Origin: Selaginella moellendorffii
Lineage: Eukaryota > Streptophyta > Lycopodiopsida > Selaginellales > Selaginellaceae
DNA: 64,000 nt
Direction of reading: 5' to 3'
NCBI RefSeq assembly: GCF_000143415.4
Contig: NW_003314292.1
Span: 1,693,991 to 1,757,990, forward strand
The notes under the pieces are model-generated. The model ran no database searches and was not told where the DNA came from. It saw nothing but the letters and a program-made list of their open reading frames with translations. The number at the start of each line of letters is the position of its first letter. Position 1 is the first letter of the stretch. The position numbers and the translations under genes were made by a program. Positions 1 to 12,429 of the stretch are shown here, piece by piece.

Positions 1-2838
1 GGGTAGAGGAGGCGATCCATGAATGCCCACTCACAGCCTACAGACCAAATGAAAAATGACGTTGATGACTTTAACAATGCTTGCAACAGTGCAGTGTGAT
101 AAAAAATATGATTCATAAAATGACCGAGATACTGCAAATTGCCTAGGAAGCATTGCACATCATTCATACACTTTGCAGTAAGGAACTTTAGAACAGCCAC
201 AAATTTGTCAGGATTAACTTGCAAACCCTCATGAAAAATACAATACCCAAGATAAGTCATGTCCTTGGACCTAAACACGCACTTCAACTACTTCAGCTTT
301 AAACCAACATCCCATAGCCGATCCAACACTTTATGAACATCATGGATGTGTTCTTCCCACATCCCCTCTAAATGAATCAAGACATCATCAATGAAGTTAA
401 TAATCACTTCCGGCATATCACAAAGAACCTTGTCCATCATCTGCTAAAAAGTCGTTGCAGCATTGTTCAAATTAAATGGTATCACCAAGAACTCGTACAA
501 ACCAAACAATGTATGAAAAAAAGTCTTAGGAATATCTTCTTTGGCCATCGGTACTTGCCAATACCCAGAAGTATGGTGAACCAATGACTTCTCCCTAGAC
601 AATCCAAGATATCAATAGTGTGAGGAAGAAGGTACATAACAGGAATCATCACTTTGTTTAACAAATAATACTTAATGCAGAAACAAATACTCCCATCGGG
701 CTTCATCATAAGATGAGGTTCACATGCCCAAGGACTCCGTGACTTTTGAAGAACACCCTTTTTCTATAATATCTTTGACATTTATATGTAAAATCTTGAT
801 CTCTTTGGGTGATCGATGACATTGATTGGGCGAGCATCCTTGGTGGGAATTATATGACATGTGGCAATCTTAGCCCTGAATGATAAGTCAAATTCAAAAA
901 AATTAATATACTCTTTTATAAGCTAGTCAACCGCTACAACACAAAGACTATCAGAAGGATTGGAAAAGAGAAGAGTGAAACAAGACGAAAACATAGGAAG
1001 AAGTAATGGGAAATAATGGAAACAGAGATAGAAGCAAAGGGATGAGGAGGGACAAAAGTGAGAGGAATTGATGAAATATAAGGAAGTATGAAACAAGGGG
1101 GAGAAGTTGCAAAGTCATACTTGGCATGATTGTGTTGCAATTAATCCATACCAAGGATGAGGTCAAAAGCTTGACTCAACACTACTTGCAATGACTGCAA
1201 CCCAAGCTCGAGATTGCCCATACGCACAACTAAATTTGCCTCATCCTATGCACATGCATGTATACGCCATTGCCATAAAGAATGAAAATTGGCTCTACTG
1301 CACAATGCAAATGTAAACAACAATATATAGCAATAGGTCAAGCATAGAAAATAAACTCAAACCTATATCAACTAATATTGAAAGAATAATAGGAGACCTC
1401 TTGTTATAAAAACGAGCTTGGAAAGTAAACACTGGATAAACTAATACCAAGTGAACCCCTTGATGATACTCTTGAAAAAAAGATGGAGGGATCACTAGCT
1501 TATTTGTGCAAGGTCCCTTCATTACTCACACGACTCCTTATTTTCCGGATGCATCTTGGTGTCTAAACTTTCCACTGCAGTAGCACCAATAGGACGTTGT
1601 TAACACCAAGGTCTCCACCTAAGAAATAGAGGCTGCAAATCCGAAAAACACCGACAACGTTGATATGTGTGGCCAACTTCATCACATGTTTAGCAGCAAA
1701 TATCATGGCCACAACCATGTCCTCACCCTTGTCCTTGAACTCAAGCAGCAGTAGCATTAACCTCCATTAAAATAGGATCATCTCCCATAGAAAGTGGAGT
1801 TGAAAGATGTGTAACGAGAAGTGGATGAGGCAACATCTCATAACATTGTGCCAAACGAAGGGCATTAACAAGGGTGGCTAGAGCAAGTGCATGCGCAAGT
1901 CCTACAAGATCTTAACGAAGTGTTAGCTATAACATTCCTAGCTTGAACCACTCCAATATATTTAGCTTTACACGAAGCAAGAGGCTTTAGAAATGAATGC
2001 CAAATTGCATTATTGACTCTAATGGTCCTTGACGAAGATTATGCAATTATTGAAAGGTATCATCACAATCGTCAATATGTCTGAATGCGTGTTTGAAAAT
2101 GTCTAAGAGAATACTCCAATCCCCACAAGTGGCTACACTCAAACTATTGTACCATTGCAGCACCATCCTTTGGAAATACATGGGAAACTCATGCAAACGT
2201 TGAGCATCATCCCAAGAATGACATATGGCAATCATTGTGAAGTGATTAAACCAATAGTACATATCATCCCCAGAATTCCCACAAAAGAACTCTAGTTAAA
2301 TGCGAAGATTGGCACCAAAAGCAAAAGAGTTGTACCACATGCCATGAATGCTGCTATCAACTGAGTTTGGTTGTTCAATTGCAATCACATAGCATCAAGC
2401 AATTGCACCAATTGTTACTCCAGAGTCAGAGGAGGAGACTATTGCTCTACCATAAAAATGAATGAAAAGGAAAGAGCAAAAGAAAAGAAATAAAAAAAGC
2501 TAGAAGAAAAAGGAAATCTAAACAATGCAAAAGCTAGATTTAAACCAAAATCCTTAAAGGAAAGAACAAAAGAAATGAAATGAAAAAAACTTAATCTAAA
2601 CAATGCAAAAGCTAGATCTAAATAAAATCCCAAATCCAAACACTCTTTAGGGACAATCAAAAGTGCCCCTCACCTCCACCAATGTGAGTGCATGGAATAT
2701 GGAAAGGGAATATAGAGCCCAAAAACCCTAGCTTATATATAGAAGCGAGTGGTTTGGATTAAAACCAATCCAATAGCTACCAAAATTCCACTATGCTAAT
2801 ATTAGTATGGCATCGTGGCTGTATATTTAGACCTCACA
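1..2838 (-). mobile_element. Ty3/gypsy LTR retrotransposon fragment (gag, RT; 5' end present, 3' end outside window)
   Basis: Reads right to left. An LTR lies at about 2683-2838, a gag-like stretch at 2262-2047 (aromatic and Trp-Tyr pattern of retrotransposon gag) and reverse transcriptase at about 800-60. The RT is recognised at 709-482 by a KPDGS...CI.Y..LNK pattern, and at about 260-100 by the thumb/connection region (YLGY, EGLQVNP, FLGNLQYL). Frameshifts and stops occur throughout, so it cannot code for working proteins. RNase H and integrase would lie beyond position 1. No ORF here is an independent host gene. Confidence 0.8.
2683..2838 (-). repeat. 5' LTR of the left-edge gypsy element
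   Basis: About 156 bp that closely match 63403-63581 near the other end of the window. Shared blocks include the ggaaagggaata run, the taccaaaa..cca run and the final cctcaca edge. In the element's own orientation it starts TGTGAGG and ends near ACTCACA, followed by a TTGGTGGAGG sequence that may be the primer-binding site. The exact edges are inferred from where homology with the second copy stops. Confidence 0.65.
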
Positions 2839-5054
2839 GTGGCAAATTTATATAAATACTATCTATAGAAAGATATATATATTACATCTTTTCAACATGA
2901 TGCTGACTATAGGAGAATACATTCTCAACAATAACCACATCAAGTAAAAAGAAAAACCTTACCTTTGAGCAATGTTTTTAGCACAATCTGCAATGGCATA
3001 GCCACACCAACCATGGCTAGAGCCAATAGCAAGGGGCAATGGCAATGGCAGTAGCCATGGCCACAACCAGCTGCAGCACCATAACTATGGCCAATGAAAA
3101 ACAGACAACTTTCCACTATTAAAATTGCAAAGTAGACACGGCAGTGTTGCCAGCTTCTGGGGATATAAGTTCTTGGGGGTGCATCGAAACTGGTCCCAAA
3201 GTCAAGTCAAAATAGTGAAAAACTTCAATCTTTTCTCCCTCAAATGGAACCATGCCCAACCATCACAAGTCCAACCAACAAAGGAGAGGCCATGTATCCT
3301 TCAATATCAAGGCATCTCCATCTTCCTTCTGCCAATGGAAATCAGCAATGGCTAGTAACACTCTCCTTTGCAAGATCAGACACCAGCTAGTGCAAACTTG
3401 CATCTGTTCTGTATGATACATCCAAGGATGAAACTGTCAGGGTCAAGCTAGCTTTGCCAGAGCACCCACCGCTCTCCTCTTCCAATGAGGTGCCAAATCA
3501 GTTATCAGCCACTTGACCAAAGTCCTTCACTGGTGATCAACTTCTTTGCTGGACAAAAACTTCTTCCTCACCTTGTTATCATGACCCACTGAGACATAGC
3601 AATCCACAAAAACACCCATGAATGGCAAACCTTCTGTCAATGCCTGCATTTCATCTTGCTTGCATAGCAAAGCCCTACCATGATGTACTGCTTCATCTCC
3701 TTGAGTGAAGGCTGTGTACTTGCGAATCAAGTCCTTACGAAACCTGGCATAAGGTCCATCCTATTTTGCTGATCGACTATGCAAGCAAGCTGATATTCAA
3801 CCTCAAATGAATTCAAGCCACAAGTCCATGAGGGAATTATTCAAGGTCCTACTGTGCAAGGGAATATTGCACACTCAATATCCCACGAAAATCAATTTGT
3901 GACTAAAAAATACCAAAAGAAAATCTGTATATACCACCTAGGAAAGGGGAATAGTTGACCTAATTGGCTTATGTCACTAGCAAATATTCTACCAGATAGT
4001 CAGCTGTGTAGTGAATTCTTCCAAAGATGTGGAAGCATGAAGTCAATGGGAGAACTAGAATTCAAATCTAAAGACCCAATGAACCCCTCACTCAAACTTA
4101 CACACAATTCCTTGTCTCCCCAAAATAAAATTCAAGAAACTCTATTCATTGAAAATTGTTCCCAACCACTCTGTTCCTAGCTCTCAAGATTCATTTAAGT
4201 TTACAGTTATATTCCACCCACTTTAATCCAGCACTAGACCAAGGCTAGAAGATGTTGTGTTGTACAAATTCCACTATGCTGCACCTAGGAATGAATTACG
4301 AGAGAAACAAACAAAAATTGTTTAATGACGCCCTATTGATAATGGTTAATTGTGAGTTACAAGCAAAATTCTCCAAAACACTCTAAATATAGTTCAAAAA
4401 AAAGAAATGCAACTTTACTAACATTGCTCATTAATATCACTTTAAAAACACTTTTAAATACCTTTAAACATTATTAATCACTTCATGAAAGCCTAACTTC
4501 CTCTTTATATTTGCTCCCGATGAATCTGCCCTAAATTTAACTTTTCAACAACTGGTAAATCATGAAGAGCAGGTCATTAGGAGTGAGAGAGAACCAAGAG
4601 AGCCTCCTTAATAGCCATGAGCAAGCCAGAATTGCTCTCTGGCATTCTAAAGATGTGCTGCACCTTTGTTCACCTTGGAGATGCAAGGATAGCATGAGCA
4701 AAGCCGAGATTCTCATCCAAGACTTCATATCGTTCTTGTTAGCTACTGTGAATCTCTCTGGTATCTCTTTGAAGACTGGACCCCCACAAGCCAGATCCCA
4801 TCAGGCTCCGATGAAACGTGAGGCACCCTAGGCTGCAAGCTCGGCCATAGCTTCTCATTGGTATCGCAATGGAATCCGAAATGCTCCTCACGCGCTCCAG
4901 CGCTGCATCAGAGAGAGTGTTGCCGCCACTGACATGCTGTTGCAAAGGTATCTTGGCCCGGCACGAGGTTGCTTCAAACAAGAGCTGCGTGCGAATCCAA
5001 GGTCTTGCGTGGAACCAATAGCTCTGTACCCTTAGAAAAATGGACGAAAAGAAT
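2839..5054. other. Gene-poor interval
   Basis: No supportable gene. 3000-3110 is low-complexity, with repeated GGCAATGG/CCATGG-like words. A 67-codon minus-strand frame at 3730-3527 and overlapping frames on both strands at 4537-4981 look somewhat protein-like but match no family I recognise. None has clear splice signals or a second copy in the window. Gene A ends just downstream, so the right part may hold its 3' UTR. Confidence 0.5.
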
Positions 5055-8000
5055 TTAAAATTTAGGGTTCTTGAGAGTCGTGAAGGGACTACCCGAGATG
5101 AAGAACGCCGCCCAGTGCCTCACATCGTAAATCTTCTCGAAACCATCGTTGGCCTCGATCATCTCCACAGAAGCCTTTTGGAGAGCCCTCCCAATGTCCA
5201 TCCCTTCTTCCACCAGATTACCATACATCTTCTCCATGAGCACCTGAGTGGACTCGTCCTTCACCTCCCAAAGTGATATCACCACGGACGGAACTCCGGA
5301 GATGTGGAACGATCTCGGCAGCGCCAGGATTCCCTCGGCAAACACTCTCCCGATTCCTGAGTTGCAGGCGCTGAGAATCGCGGCTGATGCTCGAAACGGA
5401 CCCTGTTCTGCAAGCTCTACGACTTCATCCCCTGTGAGCCTGTCCGAAACCGACGCTGTTGTGAGAGCTCTCACGAGGCACTCCTCAAACTCGGAAGATC
5501 GGGCTGACTTTGCAAGGTCGTCTCGATGCTCTTCCGGCACTGCCAAAACCAGAGCTCCATCTGGAAAGTCCGCGGTAACTGTACCGTGGCTTGCGATGTG
5601 AATCCAGTCACTTTCAGGAAGCTGCTGCAGCACAAGATCTTTCGTTGCATCAGCTTCGCACAGCAAGTTGACGACGCTCCCTGCGTTGGCTCTCTTCAGA
5701 AACGACTCCACCATCTCTGCTTCTTTCGTTGCATAATACAGATCTTTGCTGGGATTACCAACCACCAGAGATGACGAAGTTTGTGATTTCTGCTTCTGCT
5801 GCCGTAGGACCCGTCTTCTCTTGTCACAATGGTTCAAGAGCCTCAACGAGGAAACTGTGGCTACAGCATATCTCTGGATCAAGTAGTTGTTGTCTTCATC
5901 CATCAAGGCACCGAAAGGAACGAAGGAGATATCCTACAAGTTTCGCAGCTCTTCAGAGTTTGCAAGTAAAAGAAAAAAAAGATAGATTACCTCGCTTGGA
6001 ACAAAAACAAGTTTCTTGGGTTGGATACTTTCTAGCTGCGACTCAAAAGGCTCGATGATGATCTTGTAGTAATCCCTGAGACTACTGTCTACGTCGTTAG
6101 CATCCAGTAGTTTCAGCAAATCCGATGGCGAGCAAGCTTGAAAGCCGCGTTGGTGTCTGTAGTTGATAAGCTCCCCATTGTGTAGAAGATAGATAACCAC
6201 GTTGTCGAAAGTTGATGTCGAAATCTTAGATACAATCAAGATGGCTGTTTCCTTTCCCATGATCTTGGAGACTTCTTCAATTTCTGACCAGGCTCTGTCG
6301 TCGTCCACGTCGAACTCCATCGAGTTCTCACGATTCCCTTCTTTGCTGACTAGAAACAGCATGTCTCTTGCATGGCTCCTATCAGACCAGATCAGTGCTT
6401 GCTTGATCTCGTTGGCTTCCAGTAGGAACATCTGGAGTCCTTTAAAGTAGAGCATGAGTGACTCTATATTGTTGATCCTCCCTATGCTCAAACAGCCGAA
6501 GTTTCCATCCATTCGCAGCCAATACCTGAACAAATAAATCTTAGAGCTTCCTTCTCTTTAGAAACAGAGAGATGCCACGAACCTGAGGAGCTCTTTGATT
6601 TTCTGGATGGAGTCTGTAGTAAAGCCCATCTTAAACAGCAGACAAGCATGGTTAACAAGAACTGAAGGGACTGTAACACTTGGAGAGATTGAGCGCTCAG
6701 CAAGTTGGATAGCTTGTCTCATGAATTCATTGACGAGCAATAGGGGTGGAGAGATCCTCAGTTTAATCGAATATGCATGCGCAAGCTCCGCCATCTTCAT
6801 CCAAAGTCTAGATTCATATATTTGCAGGCCATGTAGTTCGACATCCCTATTCTCCCGTGTCAGAGTTTGGAGCAAGTGGCCAATCTGTGATTCCTGTTCC
6901 TCAAGGTCTCCTTCTTCGTCAAGCTTAATTAATAACTTCAAAATCTCTTTCAGCTCCATCGTTGCCTCATCATACAAAGTAATTCCAGTGGCTGCGCCCA
7001 TTTGTAAGTTCTTGTTGCACGCCTTGAGAAGGACGACAGCGTCTCCAAAGCTCATCTGTAAGCGATTCCTGCCAAAGAAAGAGGGGGTGTCTCTGTTACA
7101 GATATACGTGACCAGTGCTGCAGGGTATGGTGTTTGTAAGGGTTCCAAAAGTTGGCATGACCTCTGAAAATGCCAAGCGGCACCAGAAACATCTCCCCAT
7201 TCGCGCTTGAGACGTCCTTCCATGAGTTCTACAACACCTTGTCCAAACACCACCAAGTTTGGGAAGCTCCTGTCTGTAACCTTCCGGAGTTCCTGGACGA
7301 TCCCATTTGCCATTTCGAACAATTGCTGCGATATAAGAGCGTCAAACTGCCGGGCCATGGCGTCCAGGATGAGCTCCTCGTTACTGGCTTGAAGAGCATA
7401 GCGTTTCGCCCTCTCCAGATATTCTCGGCTTGTTTTCTGGTCAGTGCATGCGTTGCCTAGTTCAGTTGCAGCAAAGTAACGCAGCATTCCTGTTTCTGCT
7501 TGTTCCAGGGACCTTTCCAGAAATCCATACTGTGCTTCGGAAAACTTGCCGTCCAATACTCCTCCTCTTCCAATGTAGTAATCTGTCCAAGCTCTGTAAG
7601 TTTCACCGTCTCTAGAGTGTTTCTCGACACATACCATCAGCCGAGAGACCATAGCCTGAGTGTCTCCTTTGGTTTCACGGCCAAGGTAGTCGTTTATGAA
7701 CACTTGGGCCCAGTGAATGCTGTCCAAGTCACCCATCTTCAAGGCAATCTGATGGCCAAGCACGAGCGGATCAATGCCAGTGACTGAGACCTCGTCATAT
7801 CTGTCATACATAACTTCTATGCCTTCTTCGATGTGGGACCTTGCATCTTCCGCGTCGACCCGGCCCTCTTGGAGCACTGCTATCTCGCACCTGGCTTCCC
7901 TGTACAAGTCGTAGGCAGCAAAGCAGACGTTCAGTGGTGTAGCAGTCGCAAGTGCTGCCAGATCTGGAGATGGAGATGGCAACGTGAGTATGAAGAACTT

Positions 8001-8786
8001 GGTGAACCTGTCATATCGGACATGGTTCAGGAGGAACAACGTAGAGCAGCAGGACGACGCCAACTTTTCCGCAAGCTTGTCCTTGAGATTCACCATAAAG
8101 TTTGCCAGTGTTCTTCTAGCCTCGGCATACACAGAGACCACCTCTTTCCAATCGCCACCTTCCTTCTGCTTGATCTTCGCTTTTATCATGCTAGCCAGAG
8201 CTGACGAGATTACCGATCCAGTGAACTCCTGATCGAGAGCGATCTTTGCTTCCTGAAGCTCACCAAGCTGTGACAGAGTCTTCATCATCCAGTACGAAGC
8301 TATGGCCCTGTACTCTACATCCAGAGCTTCTGCTGTGGATTTGGCAACTTGGAAGCATTTTAGAGCGCCTTCTCCATCATCCTGATGAATGATTGATCCA
8401 AGGCCCATGGCAGCATGATACCTCAGCAAATCTGACCTTGCGGAATCGAGGCAAGAGGTGAACAGTGCCTTTTCCTGATGGCGTGTTGCCACATGAAACG
8501 CTGCCAGTGCCTGTGGATCCTCTTCTTGCTGGCTGTTTGCAAAGCACTCCAGCAGAAACACCGAGAGACTATCCGGCTCCAAATCTTCGCTTGAGAGGTG
8601 ATTGATGACGCCTTGGAGAAGCTTGGTACTCCACAGAAATCCATCGGCATCGCCCTGCTTCAAACAGATGAAATGGCAGTCAGCAAAGATCTTGACAGCA
8701 GGCTTGAGATCTTGCTTTTTTTCGGACAACTCTTGTAACAAAAGAACAGCTCGCTTTAGGCAAGACGAACAAGAACTCTCCTCCAT
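5055..8786 (-). CDS. TPR-like/CHAT domain cysteine protease, copy A (three exons, 1205 aa)
   Basis: Exons are 8786-6583, 6525-5991 and 5933-5055. Both introns are 57 bp GT-AG and the joined frame closes exactly (3618 nt). Residues 1 to about 735 are mostly helical with TPR-like pairs (for example 121-180). Residues 736-913 form a linker domain. Exon 3 encodes the C-terminal CHAT domain (caspase HetF associated with TPRs, peptidase clan CD). The expected catalytic pair is visible: His1029 in HIASHG and Cys1103 in LSACNSG, followed by the family-typical VISLW.VKDEST segment. The expected activity is site-specific proteolysis, probably in the cytosol because no signal peptide or membrane segment is seen. 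The substrate is unknown. It lies head-to-head with the gene at 9051. Compared with copy C it lacks one intron. The start at 8786 fits the conserved MEESSCSSC opening shared with C. Confidence 0.88.
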
Positions 8787-9050
8787 CTCTCTCTAACACA
8801 ACTCCAAATTCCACTGTTAAATAAAAGTTTACTTTGACTTAGCCAACAAAGGTCATTATGTGGCCTATTTCCCCACCTCCAGAGGATCAAGGGTAAAAAG
8901 TAAATATACATGGAACAAGTACTCCATATGCGTCCTCAATCTCTATCCACCCCCTCATAATTAATGATGTCCCTGCATAAGCATGTGCTACTTGTAAAGC
9001 TATGGTGACTAACCCTCCGTATTAGGGTTGAAGTACATTCGCTAGTTTGC
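8787..9050. promoter_or_regulatory. Divergent intergenic region between CHAT copy A and the unknown gene at 9051
   Basis: 264 bp between two start codons pointing in opposite directions. It must contain the 5' UTRs and proximal promoters of both genes, so shared control is possible. No clear TATA box or repeated operator-like motif could be assigned by eye. Confidence 0.4.
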
Positions 9051-10651
9051 ATGGAGGAGCTCCGGGAGTTGTGCCAATCCGGCAAGGATGTGAAGCTGGG
9101 CGACGCGGAGGCATGGGAGGATCCATCACAACTCGCAATGGCCAAGCAAATACTAGAAGAACACTTCTATGTTCAAGATCTCCAGGATCCATCCCTCTTC
9201 GTCGTGCCCAAGACCACGATTTCTGCTGGATCCCCTTCCTCTGTCCTCTTCCCTGCTTCCATTCCCCAAATCGAGTACACGGCACCGACACAATTCTCCT
9301 CGGGCAATCGTAATGCCGGGCATCCAAACTACCGCCTCGTCTATGGCGATGGATCGTCGTGGCAGCCGTGCCATTGCATCCAGCTGGACACCAAGAACCG
9401 TCAGTCCCCCCAACCCCATCCACGCATCCAGATCCCAGCCGCGATCCAGCACAAAGTCCGCGAACAGCGCGTGGCAATCACACTGGCCATCCAGCCCAGC
9501 GTCCGGATGGAAGAAATGCACAATACAGCACCCCTCACTCTTACGTGGTTGCCCCTTTGCCACGCTCACTCCTTGCTTCCTCCGTGGCGTGCTTAGTCAC
9601 GCCCAGCTCTGCACCCTAAATGTTTAACGTTAAACTTTAATTAGTAGATACTGTTAACGGATATGTTAAGGACTATAATTTTATAATTAGCCAGTGAATG
9701 AACGGCTATAATTTATAAGTATATAACCTACGATTGGTTTAGGTTTTTCCTCATTGTGTTTTATGTTTGTGCTCCTTATATTTTCTTTCTTATTTTATTC
9801 ATTCTCTTTAGTATTATGGTTAGACTAATTGCTTTGCTTATTTTATTCATTCTCTTTAGTATTGGAATATTCTTTTAGTTTTTGTATTACTGTTGGTCTT
9901 CTTCCACAAGAGAGAGAAAGGAAGCTACATTTAATATTCTATGTAGTCATATTAAGCTATACAATCAAGATAATGCTGTTATAGTAGAATAAATAATATA
10001 TTTGATTTTGTTGAAAATAATATACAGTAATGAGGTGGCATGTGCATGTAAGCAATGAGGTGGCATGCAAATCCAAATAAGCAAACGGGGCCCACCCTAA
10101 ATAAAGGGGGGTGCTGTATTATGCATTCTACCCGTCCGGATCACCCCTGCCAATGTGGACGTGGAGCTCCGCGTCAAGACCATATCGGTGGGCGTGCACT
10201 TGATGGACGTGCTCAAGAACGAGAAGGCGCTGGGCTTCTACCCCTGCCGGATTAGATTCGCGATCGAGCCACTGCTGGGCGATCCCAGCGCCGTCGCGAT
10301 CCCGCTCTACACGCCCAGGACCGATGGCGGTGGTGGATCTAGCAGCGGGGCTAGCACGAGGACAGGGAGCAGTGGTAAGAAGATCGGCGTCCAGATTGGA
10401 TTTGGGCCCTTGTCGATCAGTGGCGAGAGGAGCTGGGGGGTGGGATTCGAAGAATCGACGGAGAGGGAGACGATCAGTGCTGGGGATTGGGAGGGCGTGG
10501 AGGATGAAATGGGGTCCGGGAACACGGCGGTGTTTGAGTGGAGGCTTTTGCGATGGAGCCACAATGGGGTGAGGTACAATGCTGACAATCCACACTCTGG
10601 ATTGAGCTTGTCTACCAAGTCTCTTAAGGTTCGCTCCTCCATAGCTAGCAA

Positions 10652-10683
<32 letters not shown>

Positions 10684-10959
10684 CGCATGAATTTGACTTT
10701 TTATTGTTTCCAGGCCCCATTTCCAGGAGGAACCACAGGAATCAAAGTGGAAAGCTTTCCAGACGTCATGTGGCATCTCCACCCAAGCATGAGATCCAAA
10801 TTTCCGCTCCATTTCAGGTTCCAGTTGGAGGTGGAAATGCATCTGCTGTGGTTTGTGGGAAAGAATCGACTGTTCCGAGTGGCCGAGTGGGGAAGAGAGG
10901 CGTTCCAGTTTTGTCACGAGTTTGAAGTCACAGATGGTGTAAACTCCATTGTCACCTGA
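9051..10959 (+). pseudogene. Gene of unknown function disrupted by a transposon (two exons, 396 codons without the insert)
   Basis: The frame opens at ATG 9051. It is interrupted at 9508 by a 624-bp element, which supplies a stop at 9594-9596. It resumes in the same frame at 10142, after the second copy of the 9-bp target repeat. Leaving out the element and one repeat copy, 9051-9508, 10142-10628 and 10714-10959 form one closed frame. The intron at 10629-10713 is GT-AG and carries a CT-rich microsatellite. The first part is rich in Pro and Gln, the middle has a Gly/Ser-rich loop, and the C-terminal exon has a hydrophobic, aromatic-rich segment (LLWFVGKNRLFRV). I do not recognise the family. 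The lack of any other frame damage suggests a recent insertion, so an uninterrupted allele may exist. Confidence 0.7.
9509..10132. mobile_element. Mutator-like (MULE/MITE-type) non-autonomous DNA transposon, 624 bp
   Basis: The ends are imperfect terminal inverted repeats of about 26 bp. The left end begins GGAAGAAATGCACAATACAG and the right end, read inverted, begins GGGTAGAATGCATAATACAG; both continue into CACCCC. It is bracketed by the 9-bp direct repeat CGTCCGGAT (9500-9508 and 10133-10141). A 9-bp target duplication is characteristic of the Mutator superfamily. The interior is AT-rich, carries a roughly 25-bp motif twice (about 9791-9815 and 9839-9863) and has no transposase frame, so it must depend on an enzyme encoded elsewhere. 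Confidence 0.8.
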
Positions 10960-12429
10960 AAATGGCATATACTAGAATGTCATTGCTTATAGATTTTAAG
11001 GCTGTGAAATTTCTTTCTATGTACTACAACCACAGGAGAGTTCCTTTACTTGAACAATGAACATGCAATACCTCCTAAGTTCCTACCATCAGGCATTAGA
11101 GTATCTGACTGTTAGATAAATTTAAAACAGTTGACAAAAGTAAGGTTTGAGGGCTATGATATATATGAAGATAATCCACTTAGTCTTCAAGATGGGAACC
11201 TTACAGACATATACATAATATCCTATTTGAATTGCTTCTTGTATTTCCAAGAAGAAAAAATCATGGTCATACTCCTTATGTAAATTATCCACAGTCCTTG
11301 CCTTAAAATTTGGCCTTACAGTCCTTGATCAAGTCCTTGATCTTGAAGACTATTTGAGTTATATTTTTCTAATTTTGAGAGTTTTCCATAGTTCAGCTTC
11401 CAGAAACATGGAAATGGTATATATATACCTTAGAAAATTTAAGGCTATTCTACACAATCTTTGAATGAGCCCTTTCCTGACTTTCATGGCAGCACACAGC
11501 CCTTAGCATGCTTGAATGATGCTGAACACATAGTAGCTCCGGACTTCCTGGCATAGGATACCTTAGCATTAAAATATTACGACCTGTTTAAATAGATAAA
11601 TAAGAATAAGTCAAAATTACTCCCTAATCTCTATTGTGTCATTTTTAAATCTGAGTTTTGTTTTCCTAATGTTAACAATTTCCATAGTTCGAGTATACAA
11701 TCTTTGAATGAGCCCTTTCTTGACTAAGTCTTACAGTCCTTGACTTCCATGAGTCAACAAAAACAAAAGGGATTCTTAGCTCCAGACTTCATGCCACTAG
11801 GATACTTCAGCATTAGAATATTATACTTGGCTAGATAGATAAATAAGAATAAGTCAAAATCATACTCCCCAAAGTCCTTGATCTCAAAGACTATTGGATC
11901 ATTTATAAATCTGAATTTTATTTTTCTAATGTTAACAATTTCCATAGTTCAGCTTCATGGGAGTATATAAATTCTACACAATCTTTGAATGAGCCCTTTC
12001 TTGACTAAGTCTTACAGTCTTTGACTTCCATGAGTCAGCACAAACACAAGGGAGTTTCTTAGCATGCTTGAATGATGTTGAACACTTAGTAGCTTTGGAC
12101 TTCCTGCCACTAGGATACCTCAGTATTACGACCTGGCTAGATAGATAAATAAGAATAAGCTGAAATAGTTGACAAAATCAAAAGATGCTATATTGCTTAA
12201 ATATTATATATGAAGATAATTCAAATTGTATTCTTGCATCCATCAGTCTCATGCTTCAAAATGGGCACCCCAAGAATATCAGAACACCTATATGACCCTT
12301 GGACTCATGCTTCTAAACCTATGGCCTTGCAAAACTATGTAAATAATATATGAATGAATGATAGATAGATAAATATACAATATGCATGCATATCATCATT
12401 GGCGATATGATGGATTATCAACATAGTCA
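10960..12429. repeat. AT-rich intergenic DNA with a ~240-280 bp imperfect tandem repeat
   Basis: The phrase CAATCTTTGAATGAGCCCTT recurs at 11455, 11698 and 11979. It is followed each time by related blocks: a TTGACT..CATG block, the GATAGATAAATAAGAATAAG block and, between units, CCATAGTTC. This gives three diverged tandem units over about 11340-12170. No gene is visible; stops are dense in all frames. Confidence 0.6.

Noticed and set aside
3527-3730. 67-codon minus-strand frame
   Set aside because: No recognisable motif, no homolog in the window and stops close by on both sides; could be chance.
4537-4981. Overlapping reading frames on both strands beside CHAT copy A
   Set aside because: Fragments such as SLQPRVPHVSSEPDG look protein-like, but no frame exceeds about 90 codons, no splice structure closes and no family is recognised.
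9047-9627. Several long frames on both strands in the first exon of the unknown gene
   Set aside because: GC-rich coding DNA has few stops in shadow frames. Only the frame from 9051 continues across the transposon and the intron.
9500-10141. The 624-bp element acting as a new intron (introner)
   Set aside because: No GT-AG pair at or next to the element ends would remove it and keep the frame, so insertion without splicing is more likely.
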